DNA from: Halomonas urmiana
GTDB lineage: Bacteria > Pseudomonadota > Gammaproteobacteria > Pseudomonadales > Halomonadaceae
DNA length: 64,000 nt
Direction of reading: 5' to 3'
NCBI RefSeq assembly: GCF_005780185.1
Contig: NZ_VBUI01000021.1
Coordinates: 16,291 to 80,290 of the forward strand
The notes under the pieces were generated by a model. The model had not been told where the DNA came from. It made no database searches and saw only the letters and a list, made by a program, of their open reading frames with translations. Made by a program: the position numbers and the translations under genes. Below, piece after piece: positions 42,450-51,443 of the stretch; position 1 is the stretch's first letter, and each line of letters starts with the position of its first letter.

Positions 42450-43523
42450 ATGACCCATCGCATCGCCGTCATTCCCGGCGACGGCATCGGCAAGGAGGTG
42501 ATGCCCGAGGGGCTGCGCGCCCTCGAGGCCGCCGCCAGGCGCTTCGGCATCGACCTCGCCCTCGAGCACTTCGACTTCGCCAGCTGCGACTATTACGCCG
42601 CGCATGGCCAGATGCTGCCCGACGACTGGTTCGAGCAGCTCAAGGACGCCGATGCCATCTTCTACGGTGCCGTGGGCTGGCCGGAGACGGTCCCCGACCA
42701 CATCTCCCTGTGGGGCTCGCTGCTGCAGTTCCGTCGACGCTTCGACCAGTACGTCAACCTGCGCCCCTGCAAGCTGCTGCCCGGCGTGAAGAGCCCGCTG
42801 GCAGATCGCAAACCCGGCGATATCGACTTCTACGTGGTTCGCGAGAATACCGAGGGCGAGTATTCCAGCGTCGGCGGCAAGATGTTCGAGGGTACCGATC
42901 GCGAGGTGGTGATCCAGGAGACCGTGATGACCCGCACCGGCGTCGACCGGGTGCTGAAGTACGCCTTCGACCTCGCCCAGACCCGCCCGCGCCGGAAACT
43001 CACCTCGGCCACCAAGTCCAACGGCATCGCCATCACCATGCCCTGGTGGGACGAGCGCGTGAAGGCCATGGGCGTGCACTACCCCGAGGTCTCGGTGGAC
43101 CAGTTCCACATCGACATCCTGACGGCCAACTTCGTGATGCACCCCGACTGGTTCGACGTGGTGGTGGCCAGCAACCTGTTCGGCGACATCCTCTCCGACC
43201 TGGGCCCGGCCTGCACCGGCACGATCGGCGTGGCGCCCTCGGCCAACATCAACCCGGACGGCACCTTCCCGAGCCTCTTCGAACCAGTGCACGGCAGCGC
43301 CCCGGACATCGCCGGGCGCGGCATCGCCAACCCCATCGGTCAGATCTGGTCGGCCGCCATGATGCTCGAGCACCTGGGCCACCAGGATGCCGGACAGGCC
43401 ATCGTCGACGCCTTCGAGGCGGTGCTCAGCGAGGGTGACCCCACGGTGCTGACGCCAGACGTGGGCGGCCACGGCACCACCGAGACCCTCGGCCGCGCCA
43501 TCGCCGCGCGCATCGCCGGCTGA
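42450..43523 (+). CDS. dmlA: D-malate / tartrate dehydrogenase (decarboxylating)
   Basis: 357 residues of the isopropylmalate/isocitrate dehydrogenase superfamily. VIPGDGIGKEVMPEG at the N-terminus, substrate arginines in LWGSLLQFRRRFDQYVNLRPCK, RENTEGEYS, and the Mg-binding SNLFGDILSDLGPA. The LWGxLLxFRRxFDQYVNLRPxK pattern distinguishes the tartrate/D-malate group from LeuB. Product pyruvate from D-malate, or oxaloglycolate from tartrate. GGAGGAA upstream of ATG. The exact substrate preference is not certain. Confidence 0.9.
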   Translation: MTHRIAVIPGDGIGKEVMPEGLRALEAAARRFGIDLALEHFDFASCDYYAAHGQMLPDDWFEQLKDADAIFYGAVGWPETVPDHISLWGSLLQFRRRFDQYVNLRPCKLLPGVKSPLADRKPGDIDFYVVRENTEGEYSSVGGKMFEGTDREVVIQETVMTRTGVDRVLKYAFDLAQTRPRRKLTSATKSNGIAITMPWWDERVKAMGVHYPEVSVDQFHIDILTANFVMHPDWFDVVVASNLFGDILSDLGPACTGTIGVAPSANINPDGTFPSLFEPVHGSAPDIAGRGIANPIGQIWSAAMMLEHLGHQDAGQAIVDAFEAVLSEGDPTVLTPDVGGHGTTETLGRAIAARIAG

Positions 43524-43586
43524 CCCCCGACGCTGGCCGCGGCGAGCCGGCCGGCGCGGCCTGATCGCCCTCGCCCGGCCGAGGCC

Positions 43587-44477
43587 TCAGGCCTTGCGCC
43601 ACACCCCCTCGAGGATGCGCACTCGATCGGCGGCCAGGTTGTCGCGCAGGTTGCACCCCATCTGCGCGAAGGCCTCGCCGAAGATCAGCGACGGTCCCGG
43701 CAGGGCGGGCACCGAGCGTGAAGCCCCCGGCGGTGCCACGCCGACCTCCCGGCGGCTGTGCTTGCGTCGCCAGTCGAGGGCCGCTGCGGTGACGTCCTGC
43801 ACCGCCACCGGGGCGAAGCCACCCTCGACGAGCAGTGCCTCCAGGGCCTCTTGGGCGCGCAGGTGGCTGGTCGCGGCGTCGCGCGCCCAGGGCACCGGGA
43901 GCATGAGCGGCGAGGCGTCCTGACCCGCCACCACCTCGTGCAGCAGTACCCGGCCGCCCGGTACCAGCAGCCGCCGCCATTCGGCCAGCACCGCCGCCGC
44001 GTCGGGCATGTTCATCAGCGCATGCTGGCACCAGACGAGATCCATGCGGGCAGCCGGCAGCGGCACCCGTGCGGCATCGGCACACAGGAAGCGCGTGCGC
44101 TCCTCGAGCCCGGTGGCGCGGCTCAGCCAGGCGGCCACCTCGACGAAGGCCGCGGTGATGTCGAGTCCCGTCACATCACAGCCGAACTCCGCGGCCAGCA
44201 GCCGGCTGGCCCCGCCGGTGCCGCACCCCACGTCAAGCACCCGAGCGCCGGGCGCCAGCTCGCCCAGGGTCGCCAGCGACCGGCTGGCCTGCCGCCCCCC
44301 GAGGTGCAGCTGGTCGATGCCGGCGATCTCATCGAGGGTCAGCCGGTCCGGGTCACAGCCCACCGCGCGAAAGGCGCCGCGCAGCCGGGCCGGCAGGCTT
44401 TGCCCGTCACCGGCGTGGGGCGCATCATAATGGGCAACGAGGGGGCGGGCGGCGAAGCGATCCACGGGGTCGGTCAT
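43587..44477 (-). CDS. Class I SAM-dependent methyltransferase
   Basis: 296 residues. SAM motif I is VLDVGCGTGGASRLL (about 80-94), motif II region DLVWCQHALMNMPD, and LVPGGRVLLHEV. The N-terminal VAHYDAPHAG resembles sarcosine/dimethylglycine and small-molecule methyltransferases. Substrate not determinable. Convergent with the dehydrogenase gene and divergent from the lipocalin. Confidence 0.85.
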   Translation of the reverse strand: MTDPVDRFAARPLVAHYDAPHAGDGQSLPARLRGAFRAVGCDPDRLTLDEIAGIDQLHLGGRQASRSLATLGELAPGARVLDVGCGTGGASRLLAAEFGCDVTGLDITAAFVEVAAWLSRATGLEERTRFLCADAARVPLPAARMDLVWCQHALMNMPDAAAVLAEWRRLLVPGGRVLLHEVVAGQDASPLMLPVPWARDAATSHLRAQEALEALLVEGGFAPVAVQDVTAAALDWRRKHSRREVGVAPPGASRSVPALPGPSLIFGEAFAQMGCNLRDNLAADRVRILEGVWRKA

Positions 44478-44618
44478 GGCGGCGTCCTGGCGGCATCATG
44501 AGAAACAAGGGGCGTCGCCAGTCTAACCGCCGAGGGCCCGGCCCCCCATCGTGCAAAGGTCACAGCCGTGGCCGCGGCCGCCGTTGCTCGACCGTGTTTC
44601 GACAAGGAGTCACCCGCG

Positions 44619-45158
44619 ATGTCCCGAACGCTGCTCACCACGGCCCTGCTGGGGCTCGGCCTCGCCGGCTGCACCGGCCTGCCCGAGGGCACCCGCGCCG
44701 TCACCGGCTTCGAGCTCGAGCGCTACCTCGGCCAGTGGTACGAGATCGCCCGCCTGGACCACGCCTTCGAGGAGGGGCTGGACTGCGTCACCGCCGACTA
44801 CAGGCGGCGCGAGGTGGGCGGCGTGCGGGTGGTCAATCGCGGCGTGGACCTCGCCGCCGGGGAAGAGAGCGTCGCCGAGGGCAAGGCCTACCCGATCGGC
44901 GAGTCGGGACAGGGGCGGCTGAAGGTGAGCTTCTTCGGCCCCTTCTATGCCGGCTACAACGTGCTCGCGCTGGATGAGGCGTACGACTGGGCCCTGGTGG
45001 CCGGCCCCGACCGCGACTACCTGTGGATCCTCTCACGCACGCCGGAACTGGAGTCCAACACCTACCGCTCGCTGGTCGAGCGCGCCCGGGCGCTCGACTT
45101 CCCGGTGGAGCGGCTGATCGAGGTGGAACAGGGCGAGGCCTGCGCCGCCTGGCGCTGA
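44619..45158 (+). CDS. blc: Outer membrane lipoprotein, lipocalin
   Basis: 179 residues. Lipobox LGLGLAGC with the lipidated cysteine near residue 18, then the bacterial lipocalin motif YLGQWYEIARLDHAFEEGL and SFFGPFYAGYNVLALDEAYDWALVAGPDRDYLWILSRTP. Binds lysophospholipids or fatty acids in the outer membrane under stress. ATG 44619 follows AAGGAGT; the open frame upstream lacks a signal. Confidence 0.95.
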   Translation: MSRTLLTTALLGLGLAGCTGLPEGTRAVTGFELERYLGQWYEIARLDHAFEEGLDCVTADYRRREVGGVRVVNRGVDLAAGEESVAEGKAYPIGESGQGRLKVSFFGPFYAGYNVLALDEAYDWALVAGPDRDYLWILSRTPELESNTYRSLVERARALDFPVERLIEVEQGEACAAWR

Positions 45159-45174
45159 GGGAAGTTTCACTCTG

Positions 45175-45208
45175 GGCCCCGCCACTTTCATCCGACCGAC
45201 GCGGGGCC
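45175..45208. terminator. Possible terminator after blc
   Basis: 8-bp stem GGCCCCGC with GCGGGGCC and a long loop of 18 nt, 16 bases after the blc stop. The long loop makes it a weak candidate. Confidence 0.35.
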
Positions 45209-45274
45209 TTGAGTCCACCGGGCAGTGACGGGAAGGTGTCGCCAACCACCATCACGCCAACAATAGGTGCCAGC

Positions 45275-46102
45275 ATGCCCTCCGAGATGAGCCTCGAGCA
45301 GTTCTTCGCCCGCCTCTGGGACGACTATACCGCCATGACGCCCCAGGCGAGCCGCATCCACGATGCCCTAGTCGCCGACGGCGAGACCATCGTCAACGAC
45401 CACGTGGCCTTTCGTACCTTCGATCGCGGACCGATCCGCCTGGCCGACCTGGAGCCCCACCTGCTGGCGCTGGGCTATACCCGACTGGAGCCCTACGACT
45501 TCGAGGCCAAGAAGCTGCGCGCTTGGGGCTACCTGCCGCCGCGGGCGGACCAGCCCAGGGTCTTCCTCTCGGAGCTGAAGTGCCGTGAGCTCTCGGCCCG
45601 TACCCAGGAAATCATCGACGAACTGGTCGACCAGATCGATCCCACTCGGACCGCCACGCCCGAGGTGATGTGGGCCGGTCGCCTCTGGGAGACGCCGACC
45701 TGGGCGGAATACCGGACCCTGGCTGAGGAGAGCGAGTACGCCGCCTGGCTGTCGATCATCGGCCTGCGAGCCAACCACTTCACGATCAGCGTCAACCACC
45801 TGCACCGCCACGACACCCTGGAGAAGCTGCTGGCGAAGGTCGAGTCGCTGGGACTGGGTATCAATGACTCGGGCGGACGCATCAAGGGCTCGCCGGAGGT
45901 GCTGCTCGAGCAGGCCTCGACGCTCGCCGACCGCATGCCCTTCACCTTCGCCGGCGGCCGGGTCGAGGAGATCCCCACCTGCTACTATGAGTTCGCCCGC
46001 CGCTATGCCGACGCCAAGGGCCGGCTCTACCAGGGCTTCGTCGCCGCCAGCGCCGACCGGATCTTCGAGTCCACCGATGCACGACCCGATCATGTTGGCT
46101 GA
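45275..46102 (+). CDS. DUF1338 family, 2-oxoadipate dioxygenase/decarboxylase-like
   Basis: 275 residues, the short form of the family whose HglS member converts 2-oxoadipate to 2-hydroxyglutarate in D-lysine catabolism. VOC-type fold with metal-site segments VNDHVAFRTFDRG (about 40-52), ANHFTISVNHLH and EIPTCYYEFARRY near the end. Its last 26 bases overlap the start of astE, so both are cotranscribed, and the basic amino acid transporter operon follows. Activity on 2-oxoadipate is inferred from family only. Confidence 0.85.
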   Translation: MPSEMSLEQFFARLWDDYTAMTPQASRIHDALVADGETIVNDHVAFRTFDRGPIRLADLEPHLLALGYTRLEPYDFEAKKLRAWGYLPPRADQPRVFLSELKCRELSARTQEIIDELVDQIDPTRTATPEVMWAGRLWETPTWAEYRTLAEESEYAAWLSIIGLRANHFTISVNHLHRHDTLEKLLAKVESLGLGINDSGGRIKGSPEVLLEQASTLADRMPFTFAGGRVEEIPTCYYEFARRYADAKGRLYQGFVAASADRIFESTDARPDHVG

Positions 46103-47078
46103 GTGGCTGGACCAGGCGCTGGACGGGCGCGCAACCACCCCGCGCGAGGGGCGCCTGCCCGGCGGGCGTTATCGACTGCTCGCCCCCGGCGTACTCGAGC
46201 TCTCGCCGGATGCCTGCGCCGCCGAGGCCCATGCCGGTGTGCTCTCGGTCGGCGTCCACGGCAACGAGACAGCGCCCATCGAGCTGCTGGGAGCGGTCCT
46301 CGCGCGCCTCGAGGCGGGCCTGTTGACGCTGGGCGCGCCGCTGCTGGTAATCCTGGGCAACCCGGAGGCGATCCGGCACGGCGAGCGCTTCGTCGAGACC
46401 AACCTCAACCGGCTGTTCCGGCGCGACCTCGACGAGGCGGGTGACGAGCCCGACCGGGCCCGGACGCTGATGGCCGCGGTGGACGCCTTCTATGGCCGTC
46501 ACGCCGCGCTTGCCCCACTGCACTACGACCTGCACACGGCGATCCGCGACAGCCGCTTCCCGCGCTTCGTGGTCGAGCCCTTCGGCGAGACGCCGACGCC
46601 CCCCGAGCAGTGGCGCTGGCTGGCCGGTGCCGACATCCAAGCGGTGCTTCACCAGCACCGCCACAGCTGGACCTTCTCGCACTACTCGAAGCACTACCAC
46701 GGCGCGGCGGCCTTCACCCTGGAGCTGGGGCGCGCCCGGCCCTTCGGCGCCAACGACCTCGCGCCCCTGGCCCCCATGGGCCGGCTGCTCGAGGTGCTGG
46801 TCGAGGGCCGAGCGCCCGAGTGCGCAGCCCCGGCCGAGATGGCCTTCTTCCGCGCCGAGCACGAACTGCTGCGCCATGACCCGGACTTCCGGCTCTGCTT
46901 TCCCGACGACACACCGAACTTCACCGAATTCCTGCCGGGCACCCGGCTCGCCGTGGATGCCAGCGCCGGCGCCTTCGATGTCGGCGAGACGCCGCTGTCG
47001 GTGGTCTTTCCCAATGCCGAGGTCGAGATCGGCGCCCGGGCGGCGCTGCTGGTGGTCCCGAGCCCGCCGCCGGCCTGA
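46077..47078 (+). CDS. astE: Succinylglutamate desuccinylase
   Basis: 333 residues, M14-type zinc hydrolase. Zinc ligands His61 and Glu64 in VHGNETAP and His154 in DLHTAIRDSRFPRF; catalytic glutamate in FTLELGRARPFG. Last step of the arginine succinyltransferase pathway, giving glutamate and succinate. The other ast genes are absent from the window, so it is separated from its usual operon. The start may be 46077 or the Met five residues later (46092). Confidence 0.93.
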   Translation: MHDPIMLAEWLDQALDGRATTPREGRLPGGRYRLLAPGVLELSPDACAAEAHAGVLSVGVHGNETAPIELLGAVLARLEAGLLTLGAPLLVILGNPEAIRHGERFVETNLNRLFRRDLDEAGDEPDRARTLMAAVDAFYGRHAALAPLHYDLHTAIRDSRFPRFVVEPFGETPTPPEQWRWLAGADIQAVLHQHRHSWTFSHYSKHYHGAAAFTLELGRARPFGANDLAPLAPMGRLLEVLVEGRAPECAAPAEMAFFRAEHELLRHDPDFRLCFPDDTPNFTEFLPGTRLAVDASAGAFDVGETPLSVVFPNAEVEIGARAALLVVPSPPPA

Positions 47079-47146
47079 TGGCTGGCCCCGCTCGGGGCCA
47101 TGCCCGATCCACACCACGGACAATAACAACAGCCAGGAGATACCCC

Positions 47147-47230
47147 ATGACCCATGCCCCAAGCCCTCTGGATCACGCCAGACTCGCCGAGACGTCGTGG
47201 CCCCCTCCCGGAATGGCTCCGGCCTGTTAG
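47147..47230 (+). CDS. Possible 27-residue small ORF
   Basis: ATG with CAGGAGA six bases upstream, reading MTHAPSPLDHARLAET and ending after a further 11 residues, Pro-rich at the end. No recognised family. It lies between astE and the ABC operon and could be a leader peptide, the remnant of a longer gene, or chance. There is no adjacent attenuator hairpin. Confidence 0.25.
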   Translation: MTHAPSPLDHARLAETSWPPPGMAPAC

Positions 47231-47256
47231 AATCGCCCCCTTTTTGATCGCCGATC

Positions 47257-47341
47257 CGTGGATCACGGGCCTGCGTCGATCAAGGACCCACGTCGATCAC
47301 GAAAGCATGCTGGTCATAGACCGGCGTTGATCGCCCCCGCG
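47257..47341. repeat. Degenerate 17-bp tandem repeat upstream of the amino acid ABC operon
   Basis: Units start at 47257 (CGTGGATCA), 47274 (CGTCGATCA), 47291 (CGTCGATCA), 47308 (degenerate TGCTGGTCA) and 47325 (CGTTGATCG), each exactly 17 bp apart. The conserved half of each unit is CGTSGATCA and the other half varies. The array ends 50 bp before the ATPase gene start, so it occupies the promoter/leader. Confidence 0.7.
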
Positions 47342-47390
47342 CCGGCCGACCCTCGATGCGGCGGACCACCCACGATCTGGAGCCCGTTTC

Positions 47391-48161
47391 ATGGCCGATA
47401 CCCCGATTCCGCTGGAAGTGCGCAATATCACCAAGCGCTTCGGCGATACCGAAGTCCTCAAGGGCCTCTCCCTGAAGGCCCACAAGGGCGATGTGATCAC
47501 CCTGATCGGAGCCTCCGGCTCCGGCAAGAGTACCTTCCTGCGCTGCATGAACCTGCTCGAGCAGCCCAACGAAGGCGACCTGATCGTCCACGGCGAACAG
47601 ATCCGCTTCAAGGAGACCAAGCACGGCCGCGAGCCGGCCGACTGGAAGCAGGTGGTGCGCATGCGCGCCAAGCTCTCCATGGTCTTCCAGAGCTTCAACC
47701 TCTGGGCCCACATGACGCTGCTCGAGAACATCATCGAGGCCCCGGTCCATGTGCTCGGCAAGTCCAAGCAGGAGGCGATCGCCCATGCTCGCGAGTTGCT
47801 CGAGCGGGTTGGCCTGGCCGAGCGCGCCGACTACTATCCGGCCCAGATGTCCGGTGGCCAGCAGCAGCGCGGCGCCATCGCCCGGGCGCTGGCCATGGAC
47901 CCGGAGGTGATGCTGTTCGACGAGCCCACCTCGGCGCTGGACCCGGAGCTCGTGGGCGACGTCCTCAAGGTGATGCGCGACCTCGCCAAGGAGGGACGCA
48001 CCATGATCGTGGTGACCCACGAGATGGCCTTCGCCCGCGACGTCTCCACCGAGGTGATCTACCTGCACCAGGGACAGGTCGAGGAGGCCGGGCCGCCCGA
48101 CGAGGTGCTCGGCAATCCCCGCTCCGAGCGCCTCAAGCAGTTCCTGGCGCCCAAGCACTGA
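47391..48161 (+). CDS. Basic amino acid ABC transporter ATPase (AotP/HisP type)
   Basis: 256 residues. Walker A GASGSGKS about 42-49, Q-loop in MVFQSFNLWAHMT, signature MSGGQQQR, Walker [16 protein letters not shown]-loop VTHEM. The long insert EQIRFKETKHGREPADWKQ is typical of HisP/ArtP importers for histidine, arginine or ornithine. First gene of the four-gene transport operon, preceded by the 17-bp repeat array. Confidence 0.95.
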   Translation: MADTPIPLEVRNITKRFGDTEVLKGLSLKAHKGDVITLIGASGSGKSTFLRCMNLLEQPNEGDLIVHGEQIRFKETKHGREPADWKQVVRMRAKLSMVFQSFNLWAHMTLLENIIEAPVHVLGKSKQEAIAHARELLERVGLAERADYYPAQMSGGQQQRGAIARALAMDPEVMLFDEPTSALDPELVGDVLKVMRDLAKEGRTMIVVTHEMAFARDVSTEVIYLHQGQVEEAGPPDEVLGNPRSERLKQFLAPKH

Positions 48162-48189
48162 TGGGCCGGCCCGGGACAAGGAGAGAGAC

Positions 48190-48894
48190 ATGATCGACCT
48201 GCATGGCTACGGCCCGCGCCTCTTCGAGGGCGCCATGATCACCATTCAGCTGGGGGTGCTGTCCCTGGCGCTGGCCATCGTGCTGGGGCTGGTCACCGCC
48301 AGCGCCAAGATGTCGCGCAGCTGGGTGGCCCACCGCATCGGCACCCTCTACACCACCATCATCCGCGGCGTACCCGACCTGGTGCTGATGATGCTGTTGT
48401 TCTTCGGCGGCCAGATCGGCATCAACCAGATCACCGATGCCCTCTACAACCACTTCGGGATCGACATCTTCATCAACGTCAACGAGTTCGTGGCGGGGGT
48501 GATCACCATCGGCCTGATCTTCGGTGCCTACATGGGCGAGACCTTCCGCGGCGCCTTCATGGCCGTCGACAGCGGCCAGATCGAGGCGGGCCGCGCCTAC
48601 GGCATGAACCACTGGCTGGTGTTTCGGCGCATCCGCTTCCCGCAGATGATGCGCCATGCGATCCCCGGGCTCTCCAACAACTGGATGGTGCTTCTCAAGA
48701 CCACCGCCCTGGTCTCGGTGATCGGGCTCTCGGACATGGTCCGCGTGGCCGCCGAGGCCTCCAAGGCGACCCGCGAGCCGTTCACCTTCATGATCATCGT
48801 GGCCGCCATCTACCTGCTGATCGCCAGCGTCTCCGAGTGGGGCTTCGCGCGGCTGCAGAAACGCTATAACGTCGGCTACCGGGAGGCAGACTGA
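48190..48894 (+). CDS. Basic amino acid ABC transporter permease (AotQ/HisQ type)
   Basis: 234 residues with about five helices and the BPD_transp_1 domain. GAMITIQLGVLSLALAIVLG and IRGVPDLVLMMLLFFGGQIGIN match HisQ/AotQ; coupling loop EAGRAYGMNHWLVFRRIRFPQMM. AAGGAGAGAGAC before the ATG. One-base overlap (TGATG) with the next permease. Confidence 0.95.
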   Translation: MIDLHGYGPRLFEGAMITIQLGVLSLALAIVLGLVTASAKMSRSWVAHRIGTLYTTIIRGVPDLVLMMLLFFGGQIGINQITDALYNHFGIDIFINVNEFVAGVITIGLIFGAYMGETFRGAFMAVDSGQIEAGRAYGMNHWLVFRRIRFPQMMRHAIPGLSNNWMVLLKTTALVSVIGLSDMVRVAAEASKATREPFTFMIIVAAIYLLIASVSEWGFARLQKRYNVGYREAD

Positions 48895-49625
48895 TGGACG
48901 CCCTGATGACCTGGCTGGAGGCCCGACTGGCCGACAACAGCATCTTCACCCTGCAGACCCTCGGCTACTACGGTGAGGGCCTGGTCACCACCGTGCAACT
49001 GGTGTTCCTGTCGCTGATCATCGGCCTGGTGCTGGCGGTGCCGCTGGCCATCGGCCGCGGCTCGACGCACCGCTGGGTGAGCCTGCCGATCTTCCTCTAC
49101 TGCTACGTGTTTCGCGGCACGCCGCTGCTGGTGCAGCTCTACCTGATCTACTACGGCGTGGTCTTCGTCGAGGGCATCCAGGAGACCTGGCTGTGGGTGA
49201 TACTCGAGGAGCCCTTCGTGCCGGCGCTGATCGCCTTCACGCTCAACACCGCGGCCTACACCACCGAGATCTTCCGTGGCGCCATCAAGTCCACGGACCG
49301 TGGCGAGATCGAGGCGGCGCGGGCCTACGGCATGTCCAAGGGGCTGATGCTGCGGCGCATCGTGCTACCCAGCGCCTTCCGCCGAGCCCTGCCGGCCTAC
49401 GGCAACGAGGTGATCTTCATGCTCCACGCCAGCGCCATAGCAAGCGTGGTTACCATCATGGATCTCACCGGTGCGGCACGCTTCGTCTACGCGCGCTTCT
49501 ACGCGCCCTTCGATGCCTTCCTGTTTGTGGCGGCGATCTATCTCTGCCTCACCTTCGCGATCCTCTACCTGTTCCGCTATCTGGAAAGGCGGCTGCTGGC
49601 GCACCTCAGGCCGGCCAGCGGCTGA
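48894..49625 (+). CDS. Basic amino acid ABC transporter permease (AotM/HisM type)
   Basis: 243 residues. GLVTTVQLVFLSLIIGLVLAVPLA, FRGTPLLVQLYLIYYGVVFVEG and AARAYGMSKGLMLRRIVLPSAFRRALPAYGNEV define the second permease of the heterodimer. Confidence 0.95.
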   Translation: MDALMTWLEARLADNSIFTLQTLGYYGEGLVTTVQLVFLSLIIGLVLAVPLAIGRGSTHRWVSLPIFLYCYVFRGTPLLVQLYLIYYGVVFVEGIQETWLWVILEEPFVPALIAFTLNTAAYTTEIFRGAIKSTDRGEIEAARAYGMSKGLMLRRIVLPSAFRRALPAYGNEVIFMLHASAIASVVTIMDLTGAARFVYARFYAPFDAFLFVAAIYLCLTFAILYLFRYLERRLLAHLRPASG

Positions 49626-49661
49626 CCGTCGACGACAAGGAACGTCAAACAAGCGTTGGAA

Positions 49662-49686
49662 GCGAGCGCTCGAATCCCGCGCTCGC
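49662..49686. other. Hairpin between permease and binding-protein genes
   Basis: 8-bp stem GCGAGCGC with GCGCTCGC and 9-nt loop, 37 bases after the permease stop. A dyad CGATCA-N10-TGATCG follows at 49702-49723. Hairpins at this place often separate low-level membrane subunits from highly expressed binding protein mRNA. Confidence 0.5.
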
Positions 49687-49769
49687 CCCTTCCGATGGGC
49701 CCGATCATGGAATATCGTGATCGAGTCAGCACCCACAAGGTGAACGCACCAACAACAGGGACAACCCCC

Positions 49770-50540
49770 ATGAAAATGAACCACCTCCTGAGTCTCGGCG
49801 TCATCGGCGCCACCCTGGTCGCCGGCACTGCCAGCGCCGAGGTCCGCGACATCCGCATCGGCGTCGACGTGCCCTACGAGCCCATGGAGTTCCGCACTCC
49901 CGAGGGCGAGCTGACCGGCTTCGACATCGAGCTGGGCAATGCCCTGTGTGCCGAGATCGGCATCCAGTGCGAGTGGGTCGTGCAGGGCTGGGACGGCATC
50001 ATTCCCGGCCTGCAGGCGCGCAAGTACGATGCCATCATGTCCTCCATGACCATCAACGAGCAGCGTCGCGAGCAGGTGCTGTTCTCCGATCCCTACATCA
50101 CGCCGCCCTCGGCCTGGTTCGCCCCCGGCGACGTCGAGATCGGCACCCCGTCCGACGAGACCCTCGAGGGCCTGACCCTCGGCGTGCAGCGCGGCACCCT
50201 GCAGGACAACTACGTCACCGACATGTACGGCGACGTGGCCGACGTGAACCGCTACGCCACCGCCGACGACATGGTGCTGGACATGGATTCGGGCCGCCTC
50301 GACGCCGCCTTCCTCGACTTTCCGATCGGCAAGTCCACCCTACTCGAGAGCGGCGCCGGCAACTACAAGGTGGTCGGCGAGAAGATTACCGAGCCCAAGG
50401 AGTACTTCGGCGTGGGCTTCGGCATCGCCTTCCGCCAGCGTGACAAGGAGCTGGCCGCCGCCTTCAACGAGGCGCTGGCCACCCTCAAGGCCGACGGCAC
50501 CTACGACGAGATCCACGCGACCTACTTCGGCGTAGAATGA
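49770..50540 (+). CDS. Basic amino acid ABC transporter binding protein (AotJ/ArgT type)
   Basis: 256 residues with signal peptide (hydrophobic LLSLGVIGATLVAGTASA, cleavage before EVRD). SBP_bac_3 fold: IRIGVDVPYEPMEFRTPEGELTGFDIELGNALC, CEWVVQGWDGIIPGLQARKYDAIMSSMTI, and GVGFGIAFRQRDKELAAAFN. The ligand-binding Asp and Arg typical for basic amino acids cannot be proven by eye. ATG 49770 follows the divergent-looking spacer; the upstream open frame is not signal-like. Confidence 0.93.
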   Translation: MKMNHLLSLGVIGATLVAGTASAEVRDIRIGVDVPYEPMEFRTPEGELTGFDIELGNALCAEIGIQCEWVVQGWDGIIPGLQARKYDAIMSSMTINEQRREQVLFSDPYITPPSAWFAPGDVEIGTPSDETLEGLTLGVQRGTLQDNYVTDMYGDVADVNRYATADDMVLDMDSGRLDAAFLDFPIGKSTLLESGAGNYKVVGEKITEPKEYFGVGFGIAFRQRDKELAAAFNEALATLKADGTYDEIHATYFGVE

Positions 50541-50618
50541 GCCGACCGGCGCCGGGCGAGTCGCTTGTGGGGTCATGAAGCGCTCCAGCCATTCTCGCCA
50601 GGATCGACCATCAGCAAG

Positions 50619-50646
50619 CGACCGGGGCCCTCAGGGGCCCCGGTCG
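50619..50646. terminator. Terminator of the amino acid ABC operon
   Basis: 12-bp stem CGACCGGGGCCC with its complement, TCAG loop, between the binding-protein gene and the convergent amidotransferase gene. Confidence 0.75.
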
Positions 50647-50723
50647 TGTGTTTGGAAAGTACGTTGGGTCGGGCGCTGGAGCCGGCCATTGCTGCCAACA
50701 GCGCCCCAGCCGTCCGGCAGGCG

Positions 50724-51443
50724 TCACCGGCGCATCGCGATCGCTCGGCGCACGAAGGCCAGGATCCAGCGAACCATCAGGGTATCGTCCACCGCTGCCG
50801 AGAGGGACGCCTCCCCCTGGCGCACCCGATGGCGGCCGACCAGGTCGGCACGCAGGGCCATCAGGTCCCGGGAATAGGCCTTGGTGAACTCGGGGTGGCC
50901 CTGTACGCCGAGGAAGTGCTCACCGAGCTGCATCAGGTAGCAGGGGCAGAAGTCGCTGCCGCCGAGGACCCGCGCCCCCGGGGGCAGTCGTACCACCTGA
51001 TCCTGATGGCTGACTAACAGGTCGAGGCCAGGCTGCCAGGGCACCATCCAGTCGGCGTGCTGGGTGACCCGGTTGAACGAGAGGCCCACGCCCCAGCCCC
51101 TGTCGCTCTTCACCACCTCGCCACCCAGGGCCTTCGCCAACAGCTGGTGGCCGAAGCAGATGCCGACCAGCGGCTTTCCCGCCGCCCACAGGTCGCGCAC
51201 GAAGGCCTCCAGGGCGGCGATCCAGGGCAGCTCGTCATTGACGCCGAACTTCGAGCCCGTGGTCAGCCAGGCGTCCACCGCCTCGACATTATCGGGGATC
51301 TCGCCATCGAGGCAGCGCCAGACGCGAAACGCGAGGGTCGGGTCGACGCGATGGAACAGCGCCTCGAACATCTCGGGATAGTTGCCGTGGGCCTCGCGCA
51401 GTTCGGGCGCCACGTCGTCACACTGCAGCAGTCCGATCACCAT
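50724..51443 (-). CDS. Class I glutamine amidotransferase-like protein
   Basis: 239 residues. Catalytic nucleophile Cys96 in GICFGHQLLAKALGG and the His-Glu pair in GVQGHPEF. GMP-synthase-like subgroup without a synthase domain, so it may cleave gamma-glutamyl compounds as PuuD-type or YbbW-type hydrolases do. Start MVIGLLQ at 51443 follows GGAGGAAGGCAGGAG. No substrate can be assigned; the adjacent amino acid transporter is convergent, not cotranscribed. Confidence 0.88.
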   Translation of the reverse strand: MVIGLLQCDDVAPELREAHGNYPEMFEALFHRVDPTLAFRVWRCLDGEIPDNVEAVDAWLTTGSKFGVNDELPWIAALEAFVRDLWAAGKPLVGICFGHQLLAKALGGEVVKSDRGWGVGLSFNRVTQHADWMVPWQPGLDLLVSHQDQVVRLPPGARVLGGSDFCPCYLMQLGEHFLGVQGHPEFTKAYSRDLMALRADLVGRHRVRQGEASLSAAVDDTLMVRWILAFVRRAIAMRR

